Shown: positions 1 to 11,261, numbered from the stretch's first letter. The stretch is 64,000 nucleotides of DNA from Chinchilla lanigera (GCF_000276665.1 NW_004955416.1:3791392-3855391), one strand, 5' to 3'. Notes: generated by a model from the letters alone, not told the origin. Program-made: numbers and translations.

Positions 1-234
1 CCACTTTGTCTGTAACTCTGTTTTGTTTGTTCTTATGCTATTTTGTAAATGGCTGTCTGTTTGTTAATATGTTTTCCTTCTTTTATTTTTTAAAATGAAA
101 TTAAAAAAAAGAAAAAGTTCTCCCAAGTTTTGCTAAATGGCTACTCTGTTTATAGGTTTAGATTGCAAGGAGTTAGCAATTACTTCACTTGATAGTTGGG
201 AATTAGGGGCAGTGCTTGCAGAAATTCAGCTCTC

Positions 235-429
235 AAGCTAGGCATGGTGGCATATGCCTGTAATCCAAGTACCCTGCAAAGCTGAGGTAGGAAGATGGTA
301 ATTTTGAGCCTAATTTGGGCAACTTAGTGACATTCTGTCTCAAAATAAAAAATAAAAAAGGGCTGCAGATGTAGTTCAGTGCAAAGGCCCAAAGTTCAAT
401 CTCCAGTACCACCAAAACCAAAAAAAAAG
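235..429 (+). mobile_element. B1-dID dimeric SINE
   Basis: A 7SL-derived B1 half (GGCATGGTGGCATATGCCTG onward, then an A-rich linker of AAATAAAAAA units) is followed by a tRNA-Ala-like ID half (GGGCTGCAGATGTAGTTCAG) and a terminal A tract. This fused order defines B1-dID. Confidence 0.85.
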
Positions 430-1215
430 ACAGTTATAATCAGACTTGAAAGTATTACTCCTAATGAACAACATCATTATACATACTTTGCCACTCTGAA
501 ATAGATTATTAGCTAGTAAATTATTTATAAATGCTAAACATATAATCTTTAGCTGCAGTATTTTTGTTTTACAAAATGGAATGCAAACCAAAAAGCTGCT
601 ACAGATCATTCTTCATAATAAGAAATGGATCCAAAGTGAAATTATGACATATAACATGACCTAGGAGAGGACAAATTTCTCTTAAAGGAAGGCACATTGG
701 AGATACAGAGAAATGAGACCATCAAAGGTTTTCTCCTTTCTTTTTATTAAGCATGAGCAAACTAATTGCTGTTTAAATTCTCTAAATCTAATGTCTCCCT
801 GAGTTGAAAATTTCCACTTGGAGGAAGTGTTTATGACCACCCTGGAAATCTCTATCTTTAAAAATTAATTCATACCTATTAAATCAGAAAGAGTTCTTTA
901 TTCATAGAGGAAAGAAATCAGGTTTGTATTACAAAGGTTCAGGGAGCTACATATGCTCTAAAGTGAAAGCTGAGGAATATTTTCCCACATACCTGAATCC
1001 TAAATCAAGTCAAGCTGATAAAGTACATCACTATTCTTTAGAAAGATAAAATATAACAGTTCCTAGAAAAGTAGTCCCTGCTCCTTAGTGGTGTCTTAAT
1101 GACTGACTATGCCATTAGATTTATTTGTAAGTTTTAACTCAGCCTAATCATATCTTATCTAATACTTGTGCCCAGAGAGAAAAATAGTTGCATGGGGGGG
1201 GGAAAAAAGCAATGT
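430..1215. other. Unassigned AT-rich flank
   Basis: No gene, recognisable repeat or motif cluster was seen. Reading frames are short and lack coding character. Confidence 0.5.
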
Positions 1216-1395
1216 AGTTTTGTGGTTTAGCATAGAACTTTGGAGCCGAACTATCTGGTTCAAATCTCACATAACCAGCTATTTGATGTTAGACAAGATT
1301 AAAATCTCTGAGCCGCCATTGCTTCTGCAAATTTCCCAGTCGTTACATACATAAAGCTCTTTGCATAGCACTGAGCTGATAAAATATGTCATAGA
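1216..1395 (+). mobile_element. MIR SINE, ancient
   Basis: The segment follows the MIR consensus order: a TTTGGAGCCGAACTATCTGG stretch, GGTTCAAATCTC, a CAGCTATTTGATGTTAGACAAG block, and a CTGAGCCGCCATTG block matching the usual 'cctcagtttcc' region. It is heavily diverged, as expected for MIR. Confidence 0.65.
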
Positions 1396-1554
1396 TATTG
1401 CTTATATTATTGAGTACATTTCGTCATAGAAAAATGATATTTGCAGGCCAGACCATTTTTTTTATTTTAAAGAGAAAAAAACAGTAACAAAGTAACAACA
1501 AAGACAAAAACAAAACACAAAAACAATAAAAGCAATACAAGATTTCAAAACATG

Positions 1555-1792
1555 GTCATGATCTCAGGCCATCCTTTCTATTCTCCTGTTGTTTCTCAGC
1601 AATCAAGAGCTCTTCTGCTCTATGGTCTATGTTAAGAATCAAGAGCAAAGAGCCCAGCAGAATGATTTAAAACATTGAGATTTTGGCCAGAAAGGAAGTT
1701 GCAGTAAGCTATGGACTGCAAAGATAGAGCAGAAGAGCTCTTGATTGCTGAGAAGCAACAGGAGAATAGAAAGGATGGCCTGAGGTCGTGAC
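1555..1792. repeat. Long inverted repeat: 69-bp arms, 100-nt loop
   Basis: The arm at 1555-1623 is the reverse complement of 1724-1792 at 66 of 69 positions. At all three differences the left arm has T and the right arm has G on the plus strand, so plus-strand RNA could pair along the whole 69 bp with three G-U wobbles. The loop is 1624-1723. An A-rich tract (1480-1540) lies just upstream and a MaLR-like internal remnant just downstream. Confidence 0.9.
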
Positions 1793-2184
1793 AAGAAGCA
1801 GCAGGACTCCACCTTTTGCAGCTTCAAACTTGCAAAAGTGAAAGACCCTACTTTGAGAAGAGAGCCTCAGAGCACCATGTTCCAGAATAGTGGTGGCCTA
1901 GAGAATTTGTTCCTTGGAATTGGGTTCAGAGTGCTCAGAGAGCCGGGCATTCAACCCCTACAGCCAAGAAAGAGGGAAGCCTGTCTACTGCTCCAGCAGG
2001 CTGCAGACCTTGCCATCATCCACATGGCTCTGGAAGATACAGAATGGAAGATCTGTGGGGTCACCAAGGTTTCCACCTAGATTGCAGAAGAAGGTCTTTT
2101 AGGACTTTGGCAACACTTAGAAATGGACTACATGCATTTTGTGTAAAGGAATGCACATGAGTCTTTGGGTGGGGTTGGGCAGAA
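1793..2184 (+). mobile_element. Probable MaLR-type internal remnant upstream of its 3' LTR
   Basis: This stretch directly abuts an LTR and ends in a purine-rich tract (GGGTGGGGTTGGGCAGAA), closely resembling the polypurine-tract junction seen before 3' LTRs of MST/THE1-type MaLR elements. A short open frame (1838-2080) shows no recognised domain and is probably not functional. The 5' boundary is unclear and may lie inside the inverted repeat. Confidence 0.55.
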
Positions 2185-2571
2185 TGTTATGGTTTGTGTC
2201 TGAATGTCCCCCCAAAAGCTTCATGCAGTCATACAGGGCAGGCTTTTTGGAGGTGGCTGAATCTAGAGTTTGTGATTGATTGATGGTCCAGTACTGGTAT
2301 TAAGGGTGTGAGTGCTACCACCTGCCCTAGGGCAGGTAGCCTGCCTACAATATAAGACACAGAAAGAGGGTTGTCCCTTCTCTCATTTCCCTTGGTTGAT
2401 TTTTCTGCCTTCTTCCACCATGAATGGTTGCCCCTCTGCCAAGTCACCCTGCCTTGGAGCCAGCCAATCATGGACTGAAACTTCCACAAACTATGAGCTA
2501 AATAAACCTCCCCTGCCTTAACTTTGAGCATCAGGTATTTTATCTCAGCAACAAGAAAAGTAACTAAGATA
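2185..2571 (+). mobile_element. ERVL-MaLR-like LTR, copy 1
   Basis: It starts TGTTATGGTTTG and ends near GTAACTAAGATA, with the typical CAATCATGGACTGAAAC segment, an AATAAA signal (about 2501) and a TCAGGTATTTTATCTCAGCA 3' segment. It matches the LTR at 40659-41011 (opposite strand) along its length, so both belong to one family. With the internal remnant before it, this is best read as a 3' LTR. No clear target duplication was found. Confidence 0.8.
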
Positions 2572-3711
2572 CCTACTCTTGAAATCTTTTTCTTCCTAAG
2601 GTCCCCAGCCCCCTTCCTTTTAAACTAATTTTTCTACAAGTTTCTTGAGTAATTTAAATTCTGCTTTTGCTTTCCTGCATGGACTCTTACTCTACCTGAT
2701 TTCCTTGAGTGATTTTTGTCTTTAAGGACTTTATGTACCATCTTTACATGTCAATCAAAGTCCCAGCAGAAAGCAGATGGTACTTCTATATGGAATAATT
2801 GGAGAGATTTTAATAAAGGGATTATTTACAATTTCTGAAAGGAATTGTTAATACCCCAGTCTCAGTGCCCAAGGCCTGAGGGGATGAGGGTAGGCAGCCA
2901 TTGCTAGGATCGAGAAAGTGGTTGTCTAGAAAAGGTTACTGGGCAAGAGCTGTGCCCTTTGGTAGAGTGATGCTCTTAGCCTATAGTGACCTGAAAAGGA
3001 GAAAGTCATGAAATAAATATCCCAAACTCACTCTGTTTCTATCCTTTGAACTTTTACTGGTGTTTTCCATGGCCTCAAACCATGTGGAAGCTAATGGACG
3101 AAGGTGCAATGAAAATAGGGAAGGATCTTAGGACAGTGTGAAATTTGAAAAAATGTATTCAGAGGGTGAAAGGGGAAAAAGTACTAAGCATGTGCCACAG
3201 CTCCAATCCTGACTATTCTGAGATCATGGGTGGTGTTTATTTCATTTCTAATCTATTTATAGTACACTTGTGTGCCTTAAAATTAATTTGTCTTACTTTT
3301 TTGCTTTTCTACAGGATTTTCCTTGTGGCATAAGTATTTTTTCTCAACCAAAAATTGTAGAATGCCTTTGATTTGTCCTTCTTTATTTTTCTCATGGAAG
3401 TCTGCTAAATATTTCTTAGAAATTCTTGGGAAATTATTTGAAATTGGGTTGTGCTTTGTAACTTAATTCATTTAATCAATATGTTTTCTTTTATGCATTT
3501 CTCCAATGATTCCCCAAGTCAATTTCCTGTAATTACTCTTTTTATCGTTCTTCAGTGGCCTTTAAACTGCCATTGGTTACCTTCCTATAACACAGGTCGA
3601 ATCACGGTGTTATTTTTGAAAAGCCTTTAACAGATCTTTGTTACCTGTGCATAAAATCTAAACTTCACACATGACATACAAGCCACTGGCATATGACTTT
3701 AGTATCATGTA
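2572..3711. other. Unassigned; possible old repeat near 2750-3130
   Basis: The 2750-3130 part has the feel of an ancient interspersed repeat (a GTCCCAGCAGAAAGCAGATG stretch) that I cannot name. The rest is AT-rich with no coding signal. Confidence 0.35.
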
Positions 3712-3900
3712 TATGTTTATTCAACAAATGTTTTGAACACTGTGTAGTTGATAAGAGATCAGCTGCCAAGTAGTATCTATAAATAGATTATGCACACAAC
3801 CGAGCCACTAGACTGCAATGAGAGTGATTAATAAGTAAATCACTGAAATGAAATGACAATCACTAGGAGATATTAGAGAAAAATTAGCTAATGTTGAGGT
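3712..3900 (+). mobile_element. L2-like fragment
   Basis: TTTATTCAACAAATGTTTTG and the following 'AGTGATTAATAAGTAAATCACTG' region (shown in part) resemble the L2 3' end. The match is weak and judged by eye. Confidence 0.35.
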
Positions 3901-3963
3901 TTGAGCTATGGGAGAAGCAAAGAAATAGAATACTATCAACATGGATGCTCAACATGGATACTT

Positions 3964-4060
3964 GGGACTGCAGATAGAACGAAGAGGTAGAGCACTTGCC
4001 TATTCACCAGGGATGTGGCTGGTACTGCAAAAACAAAACAGCACAACACAAAGCAAAGGA
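3964..4060 (+). mobile_element. Diverged ID SINE
   Basis: A decayed tRNA-like head (GGGACTGCAGATAGAACGAA), GTAGAGCACTTGCCTA, a GGTACTGC 3' part and an A-rich CAAAACAGCA tail give the ID order. Confidence 0.6.
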
Positions 4061-4429
4061 AATCAATGAAAAGTCACCTTGATACTTGGAGAATGAAAAG
4101 ATCGCATCAGGTGGAGTGAGGGTGTCGCATCAGAGGAAAATGCCTGGTCCCTTGAATAATGGCATTAAACAACAATGTGGTATGTGTGAATGAAACGTAG
4201 AAGATTAAAACAACAATCTTCAACAATTGTATGTTTAAAACTGTATATTCATTGTATGTAAATTATAAGCCAATTTTTCTTAGAGGAAAAATGTGAGGGA
4301 TGATAAAGGAGCTCTATGTCATTATTTGAGTATATATATTTGTTTAAACTTATCAAACTGTCCACTTAAGATCTGCACTTTTGTAGCATGTATATCTTAA
4401 TTTTTTTCAAAAGAATCATCTTTAGATAA

Positions 4430-4590
4430 AAAAGATTTGGTCTTTCCCTGTATTTTGTCAGCTTTATGACATCAAAGAAGTTACTGAACTTCTCTAATTT
4501 TTCTTATCTAAAATGATAATACCTCTCTCTTGATCTCTGAAGGACTCCTCCCGGTACTTAGCAGATAATACATAATTAATGAATGAAATC
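4430..4590 (+). mobile_element. MIR-like fragment
   Basis: GTTACTGAACTTCTCTAATT, then ATCTAAAATGATAATACCTC, then a TTAGCAGATAATACAT block follow MIR order. Divergence is high. Confidence 0.5.
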
Positions 4591-5711
4591 TGTCATTTTT
4601 GTACTTGAATGTATGTAGGTTTTATCAGGATGTACCAAAAGAAATGAAGCCTGAAAAACACACAAGGACATCTCAAAATCACTTATGTTTGTATTTTTAG
4701 AAAAATCACCTTGGTTGCCATGCAGAGGACTTCAGTAGACAGAATGGCCAGAATACCCTTAGGTGACTAATACAGTAAAGAAAGGGAGAGCCTAAAAAGT
4801 GTCAGTGGCATAATCCTTGGACTGTCAGGTAAGATATGACCATTGGATGTGGAGGCAAAGTGGGTGCCAGTGCCACTCCCCAAACAAAAGAAACAGGCTT
4901 AAAGGGGCTATAAAATAAACTCAATTTTTACAAAGTTGTGTTGAGATTCTCTCAGGGTGTAGAGATGGATGTGTATGGTACCCAAGTAGATATCTGGCTC
5001 TCAAACTCAAAGTTAAGACATTTTTTATTATACATTGAGTAAATAGCAAGAATGAAATGAGTTACTTTTTAAAAGAGAACATAAAATGAGATCAGTCATT
5101 TATGAGAATCCAAGAGAGTACTAATGAGTGCAAACCTGGAGATTTATAGGAATAGCCAAAATCTGATTTAGATCATGTAGTTGTAAATTTGTCTCCTTGG
5201 GAAAGCAAACAGGGATTTGATACAACAAAGGATGCTGGCATTTTGCTACTTTGCTGTCTTCAGAAATATGGAAACTCTGCATGGTGCCTATAAAAGAGGG
5301 GTGCAGAAAAACCCACAATAATGTTTCTATTACTTTGTAATATGTGCACTACTGTGGCAGAGATTTGATTCCACTAACTATTAAGATCATCCAACTGATT
5401 TTTCTACCTATGTCTTTTTTACCTCAAAGCATAGTCTCATAAATACTAGATTAGATTGCGTTCACCAGAACTAATTTTTGGTGTACTGCTGATGAAAGCT
5501 TGGGAAACAGTCATATCATAAGATGAGCAAGTGTATCCTCTAGTTCATCGTGGATGCCTTTAAACATAGCAGGCTGTGCTAGTCTACATCTTCTGAGAAG
5601 GAGATACGAAGGCCAGATTCGGCATGCAAGAGATTTGTTGGGATCAACACCTGTGAGGAAGCAAGAATAGAGAGTGGGAAGAGGTTGGGAAAGCTGTCTG
5701 ACTCTACAAAG

Positions 5712-5785
5712 CAGAAAGGGAAGGTGGCAGGGAGAGAGGGAGGGAGAGAGAAAAGAGGGAAGAGAAGGAGAAAGGGAAGGAGGGT
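5712..5785 (+). repeat. Polypurine (GGGA/GAGA) tract
   Basis: Low-complexity G/A run, with the open frame through it a composition artefact. Confidence 0.85.
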
Positions 5786-5828
5786 TCTGTAGTGTATTTT
5801 GTTTGCTTTTTCTTTGGAGGGCTGTGTT

Positions 5829-6160
5829 TTGTTTTTTCCATTATTTTATTTTATTTTATTTATGTATTTTTATTAGTACAGAACAATTGCATTTATCATG
5901 GGGAGTTTGCACATGTACATAAGACATCTTAATTCTTTTTTTTCAGTAACTTTTCCCTTTTATCTCTCTCTGCCCCCTCCAACTCAATGCATTTTCCAGT
6001 AGAAAGCTCTATTTCCATTGTTTTTCCTTGATTCTCTTTTTTAAAACCCTGTTCCCCTTCTTCCCTCCTTCCTCCATCTTCTGTTCCCCTTCCTGTTTGA
6101 AAGAAGATATCCCTACTTCCTAGTATCTATCTCATGTAAGAGAAATCATGCAATATTTAA
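5829..6160 (-). mobile_element. L1 3' UTR fragment, antisense
   Basis: Shares an ordered series of blocks with 44088-44445 (TTTTTATTAGTACAG, GTACATAAGACATCTTAATT, pyrimidine-rich middle, TCTCATGTAAGA), so the two are relatives. The other copy runs on into recognisable antisense L1 ORF2-end sequence. Confidence 0.55.
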
Positions 6161-6162
6161 AC

Positions 6163-6276
6163 TTGTTTTGTTTTGTTTGAGACAAGGTCTCACTACATAG
6201 GCCAGGATGGCCTCAAATTCATGAAACTTCTGCTTCAGCCTCCCAGTGCTGCAGTTTTAAGAAAAGCAGGGATGGG
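6163..6276 (-). mobile_element. B1 SINE, antisense
   Basis: TTTGAGACAAGGTCTCACTA, GGCCAGGATGGCCTCAAATT and TCAGCCTCCCAGTGCTGC are the reverse-complement B1 landmarks. The 5' end of the element is lost or decayed. Confidence 0.8.
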
Positions 6277-6848
6277 TTTAAAAGGATTACCTGGCTATAT
6301 TTCCCACTTATATCATATAACTGAGAACTTTAGGGTGCTTATTAGCATTATTAATGAATTACAGTTGTATATGAGTGGCACAACTATACATAAATAATAT
6401 TGTTCTTATAAAAACAGAAATCACTAATACTTGGATGAAACAAAAAGCATGTATTTCCCATATTTGGGGGGAGATGGATAGAGAAATTTTAAAAGTTTTG
6501 CCCAGTTATGCCATCAGTCTCAATTAGGTAAGACAAGCTCATTTCTGAGGTGCTGAGAAAATCAGCATGTCAAGCAAATGTCTATAAATCCTGTGTGACT
6601 GAAGGGAGTTTGTCATTTGATTTAAGGACATTATGGCTGCAAACATTTTATAAATAGGTTTTAAAGAACTTTTTGTTTGGAAGTCATTTCAAATCTATTA
6701 ATATGTTTCAAAATAAAAGAGTACAAAAATGCCTGTATATGTCCTTTTTCTCAAGATTCACCTGTTGTTAATGTTTTCTTATATTTGATTTATAATGTGC
6801 TCTCTTACTAACTTTGTTTTATTTTATTTCTTGCACTATTTACAGTAA
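6277..6848. other. Unassigned AT-rich DNA
   Basis: No gene or repeat recognised. Confidence 0.45.
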
Positions 6849-6907
6849 TATTTGAAGTTTAGGATCCATGATCCTAATGTAGGATCCGTGATCCTAAACT
6901 TCAAATA
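6849..6907. repeat. Nested palindrome
   Basis: Perfect 18-bp arms (6849-6866 with 6890-6907) enclose a second 7-bp stem (6870-6876 with 6880-6886) around an ATG triplet. Equally, two tandem 17-bp palindromes of the form TAGGATC-N3-GATCCTA start at 6860 and 6880. Confidence 0.9.
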
Positions 6908-7144
6908 CTTCAGTGTATTTTTCCTAACAATTGGGAAACTATTTACATTTCATGTATTTTAAACAATTTAACATCTACCCTATCGCATGAATTCCCATTT
7001 TGTCAGTTCATCTGATAATGTCCAAAACTGCACTTTTCCCTTTCTTGTACAAGATTGAGTCTAAGTCTAGCATTGTAATTTGTTGTCATGGTTCTAGCCT
7101 GCCTTAAACTAAAACATGAAGTAATTTTTCAATAATGAATCTAA

Positions 7145-7243
7145 GGGCTGGGGATTTAGCTCAGCGGCACAGTACTTGCCTGGTAAGCATGAGGTCTTGA
7201 GTTCAATTCCTGGTACTGGAAAAACAACAACAAAAAACAGAAA
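7145..7243 (+). mobile_element. ID SINE with 14-bp target duplication
   Basis: GGGCTGGGGATTTAGCTCAG (tRNA-Ala-like A box), a GAGTTCAATTCCTGG B box and a (CAA)n tail. The direct repeats AATAATGAATCTAA at 7131-7144 and 7244-7257 are identical, marking a relatively recent insertion. Confidence 0.95.
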
Positions 7244-7379
7244 AATAATGAATCTAATTTATGGAATATTGCAAGCTTTGAGGTCAAAGTCTTGGTGAAT
7301 TCTGTGTATTGTTAATATACATGGGCTAGAACAGCGTCTGGTACCTGGTATCTCTCAGTAAGTAAATGATAAATGAATG

Positions 7380-9648
7380 AATTTTTGTGGATGTCCATCC
7401 ATATTTTCTAAAGAGGATTTGATATAAATGAATTAAATTGGTCTTTTCATTTGAACAGCATTTATTTTCAAAATTTCTTCCCATGCAAATAATTCAAGTG
7501 TTGTTTTGTGAAATTAGATTTGCCTAATTGTGCAGATGTGTGAGTATGTATAGAGTTTAAGTGTTCTTCAAGCTCCCACCTCTGCTACTCTCTGCCTGCA
7601 TCATTACTTTAAATCCTTCTCATCTTGCCAACTTAAGGTTCTTAGTGTTGTTGGGACGTGAAATGGAAACTCAAGCTCTTTTGGCTTGAGGTTGGCATTG
7701 CATGTGACTGTCCTCTGGGCCATGTAAAACACTGGCTTTCTACATCAAGGCTGGAACAAATCTGAATGTTCAGATATAACTCATAGTCATGCTAAAAAAA
7801 TACACTCTACATTCTCCGTCAACATGCTGACTGACAGAATGTCCTTGTGGTAGGAGGCTCACTGACATGATTTCAATCATAGTTCTGTGAATGGAATGCC
7901 CAAGAACTCCTGTCCATCCGTCACTGAAATTCTACCTTCCTGCAGGATCCATTACATCATTCCCACATTGAATTGGATGGAATTGAAGACTGGCCCAACC
8001 TCTTGATAGCTATGCCAATGTCCTCATTTTATGGACTTGGGAGAGTCCATCTCTTAATGTCAAAAACCTACTTACTACTCTACTCTTCTTATGAAACTAG
8101 AATCAAAACTACTGAGGACTGACGAGGGTATCTTGTTCAAAGTATAATATAAATTAAACAGTGCTAAAATCAAACTGTAAATACAGCTTGATTTTATCTA
8201 TGTAAAGAAAAAATGTAAATAATGACTAGAAGGAGTAACATCAAAGCTTTTATAATGATGGCTTTCAAGTGGTGGGATGATAGGTGATTTACAGTCTCTG
8301 TTCTTTCCTTCATTTCTTGTTGGCTCCAAGAAACATATTTCTTCAATGATTTCAAGAAAAGAAGATCTGAAGTGGTATATTTGTATGGCTTTACATTTAA
8401 ACATAAAATCTAAGGAAACTGGTTGAAGTTCCAAGGCATTTTATATCTTAGTTTCCCCATACACCAAGTGAGCATGATAACGCCAGTTATCAATTCTTTG
8501 AGGCCAATACATTAGATAATTATATGTTTGAATTTTCTCAAAAGAATAGTGCCTGGTATCAATATTTTAATAACTGCTATAGTTATCTCAGAAGGAACTC
8601 CTTCCCTTAACTGTCTATCAATCATAGACAAGGAAAGTGTTATAAATCTTGACTGGCATCTTACCTGCTCTTTTTAAAGTCTAACCTAGTGGGATGGCAA
8701 AAGAGGGTAATTTTTTAAATAAAGAGTCTTAGAGATAATCTTCATCTGACATGTGCTTCAAACTCTCCCTTATGTTGGAAGAAATTCTCATTAAGGACAG
8801 ACTGGATTCCCTGTCCCTCATTCCTCCTCCCCAAGTCCAGCAGAAACCTTCTACTCCACCAGCACTGCTGCTTTTTATTTCTGAATTTATAAATGTGCAA
8901 AAACCCTCAGAACATGATGTATTCTTGCAGAATGGTCTTTGGGACTAGAAGAGTGATTGACAACTGTAGAAATTACATCTGAGGTTTAGTCCTGCAGGAA
9001 AGGGGGATACAAATTGCCTGCAAATAATCCACAAGTCCCTGATGAGCCTGAGGAAAAAATGTAAGGTTTCAGTCTTTCTTCAGCAAACATGCTTATGTAT
9101 CTCCCCCTGCTATAACACACGAACACCTAAAAGAGATGGTTCCTGTAAGAAATCGCTACCTTTGTTCCTTATCCTTCTCAAAGGTGATGATAGTAACCCC
9201 ATAAATGCCAATTAATAGCCTTTATCATGCACTAATAGCGTTGTGAGGATGATTTAGAGCAGAAGAGGTATATGAGCTCTGACTCACAGCTTTATAATCT
9301 TAAGAAGAAATTGGGTTTTATGCCAAAAAAACACCCCACATCATGTTAACTTTATGTAGTACAAATTAAATCACCTGTGAAAATTCACACTGTTGATCTT
9401 ATAACTATGTATCATTCAGAAAGAATTAAATGCAGTAAAGAAATGGTAACAGTAATGATGACTGACACATAGAAGTCTAAGAGAAACAGGTCATACATCT
9501 TTTCTAGCTGAGAGTATATAACAAGTGTGAGGCCCTAAGTCTGGAATTAGTCCTCTGCCTTTGCATATTCATTTATAATTTTGTCTTTCTAAGATACAGT
9601 ACTACGCAAAACTCGATCAGCAAACCAGCACTGCTCATTTTGTTGCTT
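7380..9648. other. Unassigned, no gene recognised
   Basis: Unique-looking AT-rich sequence. Open frames at 8198-8434 and 8751-8948 show no recognisable protein and no supporting splice structure. A short MIR-like tail may lie at 7310-7375. Confidence 0.45.
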
Positions 9649-9740
9649 ATTTTTTCTCCCCCTTCTCCTTCATCCTCTCCTCCCCTCTCCCTCCCCCTCC
9701 CCCTTCTCGCCTTGCTCTTTCCTTCTCTTTCTCTTTCTTT
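9649..9740 (+). repeat. Polypyrimidine tract
   Basis: A run of C/T blocks (CTCC, CCCTCTCC, TTTCTC) directly before an antisense SINE; probably grown from that SINE's A tail. Confidence 0.8.
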
Positions 9741-9945
9741 GGATTGAACATGAGTTCAATAGCTTTGTGCATGCTAATCAAGTGCTCTGCCTCTGAGGTG
9801 TATCCACAGTCCCCAACTTTTTAAAATTTTTATTTTCTTTTTATTTTGTCTCACTACATTGCCCAGGTTGGCTTCAAACTTGTGACCCTCCTCTCTCTGC
9901 TGAGTAGCTGTGATTGTAGGTATATACTATTACCTCTGGCTCTGT
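9740..9945 (-). mobile_element. B1-dID SINE, antisense
   Basis: Antisense ID landmarks (TTGGATTGAACATGAGTTCA, TGTATCCACAGTCCCC) come first, then antisense B1 (TCTCACTACATTGCCCAGG, GATTGTAGGTATATACTA). The order is that expected of a reversed dimer. Confidence 0.75.
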
Positions 9946-10074
9946 TATAGGTCTTCATGTAGCACAGATATTGAAAATAAGCAGTTTGGATAGGTCACTT
10001 TAATTTGATGTAATAATTGTATTCTATTGAATCTCAAAGTAAGAAATTGCTGGTTTTTATTTCATGTCTTTGTC

Positions 10075-10109
<35 letters not shown>

Positions 10110-10110
10110 T
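10075..10110 (+). repeat. (TG)n microsatellite
   Basis: About 17 TG units with one TA interruption. Confidence 0.95.
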
Positions 10111-10119
10111 TACTTAAAT

Positions 10120-10180
10120 TTATGATCTTAGCCTCCCAGAGTGTTGGAATTATAGGCATGTTCCACCATGCCTAGCTGTC
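10120..10180 (-). mobile_element. B1 fragment, antisense
   Basis: CTTAGCCTCCCAGAGTGTTG, GGAATTATAGGCATG and CCACCATGCCTAGCT are the reverse complement of the first 60 bp of B1. The rest is replaced by the adjacent TG array. Confidence 0.8.
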
Positions 10181-10197
10181 CTCTTTAATTTCATTAT

Positions 10198-10295
10198 TTT
10201 TTTTTTTTGGTTTTTCTCCGGTACTGGGAGCCGAACTCATGACCTTGTGCTTGCCCGGCAGGCGCTTTTTGCCGCTGAGCTAAATCCCCAGCCCC
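10198..10295 (-). mobile_element. ID SINE, antisense, young subfamily
   Basis: A T tract, then GGTTTTTCTCCGGTACTGGG and GAGCTAAATCCCCAGCCCC. About four differences separate it from the copy at 32686-32789, so both come from a recently active subfamily. Confidence 0.93.
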
Positions 10296-11261
10296 TTCAT
10301 TTTTGATTAATTAATTTTTTATCTTACCTTGCTCATTTTTCCATGACAAATTGCGGGAAACTGGGCCCTCAGCACAGATGGTATAGGAAACACTATTCTA
10401 GAATATTGTACAGTAACTGATGAAGTAAATAGAAGCCACCTTTGTATGCATTATTTTTCTCACCTGGAACACACATTTAGTAATAACCTTTGATTTATAG
10501 GGCTAGATATAAGAATTAAGGAAAGGTTGATGAATGTGAAGCAGGTTTTTGCCTTTGGGAAGTCGCCTGCTCAGCATTAGTTCCTAGTACTATTGAATCA
10601 AAAAGACTTGAGATGCTATTCGGAATTACATGCACACAGGACACAGTTTCTGTCTGTGATGGTCCCTCAGTGCATGGTCCATCAACATGCAACCTTCCTC
10701 TGGAATCAGGCCACCGGGTCTCACGCTAAGAGCTCATTTAGCACTGACTTGTGTGGAGGGACCCACATTTGATTTTTGGTCTTCCTTGACCTTTCAGTGC
10801 AATTACTTCAGCATTATAGCATGGATCTCTTTCAGTATGTTTCCTTTGTTTTCCTAAAGTCATTAAATTTCTGCAGGCCTCAACAACTAAAGTATTCTGG
10901 CCTCTATTATTACGAGAAGCTTTTATTATTTTTGGGAACAGGGTAGAATGACCCGTCACACAAGCATGGTAAGTATAGACTGAAACTTTGCTTTGAAAAG
11001 AGCTGTCACTTAAAGTGCTGTTTTATAGCACAAATAGAAAAACATGCAATCTCTTCTAGTCAAGGTGGTGGAACAATTTTTTAATAGTGTATTTTGGTTA
11101 AATATCAAAATTCAAGATCACTACCCTTTCAAAGGCATCTTGGTGGCCAGAGAAAGTAGGTGGCCATTCTCAAGAATAAATGCTTACTTTGTGCATAATT
11201 CAACCAAAGAGTTCTCAATTCATTTTTAAATTACAGCAAAGTACAATAGAGAACATAAGCT
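10296..11261. other. Unassigned
   Basis: No gene or repeat recognised; open frames here are short. Confidence 0.4.

Noticed and set aside
2180..2576. Target duplication around LTR copy 1
   Set aside because: The 5 bp on each side (CAGAA and CCTAC) do not match, as expected when the left neighbour is the element's own internal region.
7145..7220. tRNA-Ala-like sequence that could be called a tRNA gene
   Set aside because: It is an ID SINE: A and B boxes are followed by an A-rich tail and target duplications, with no mature tRNA fold.
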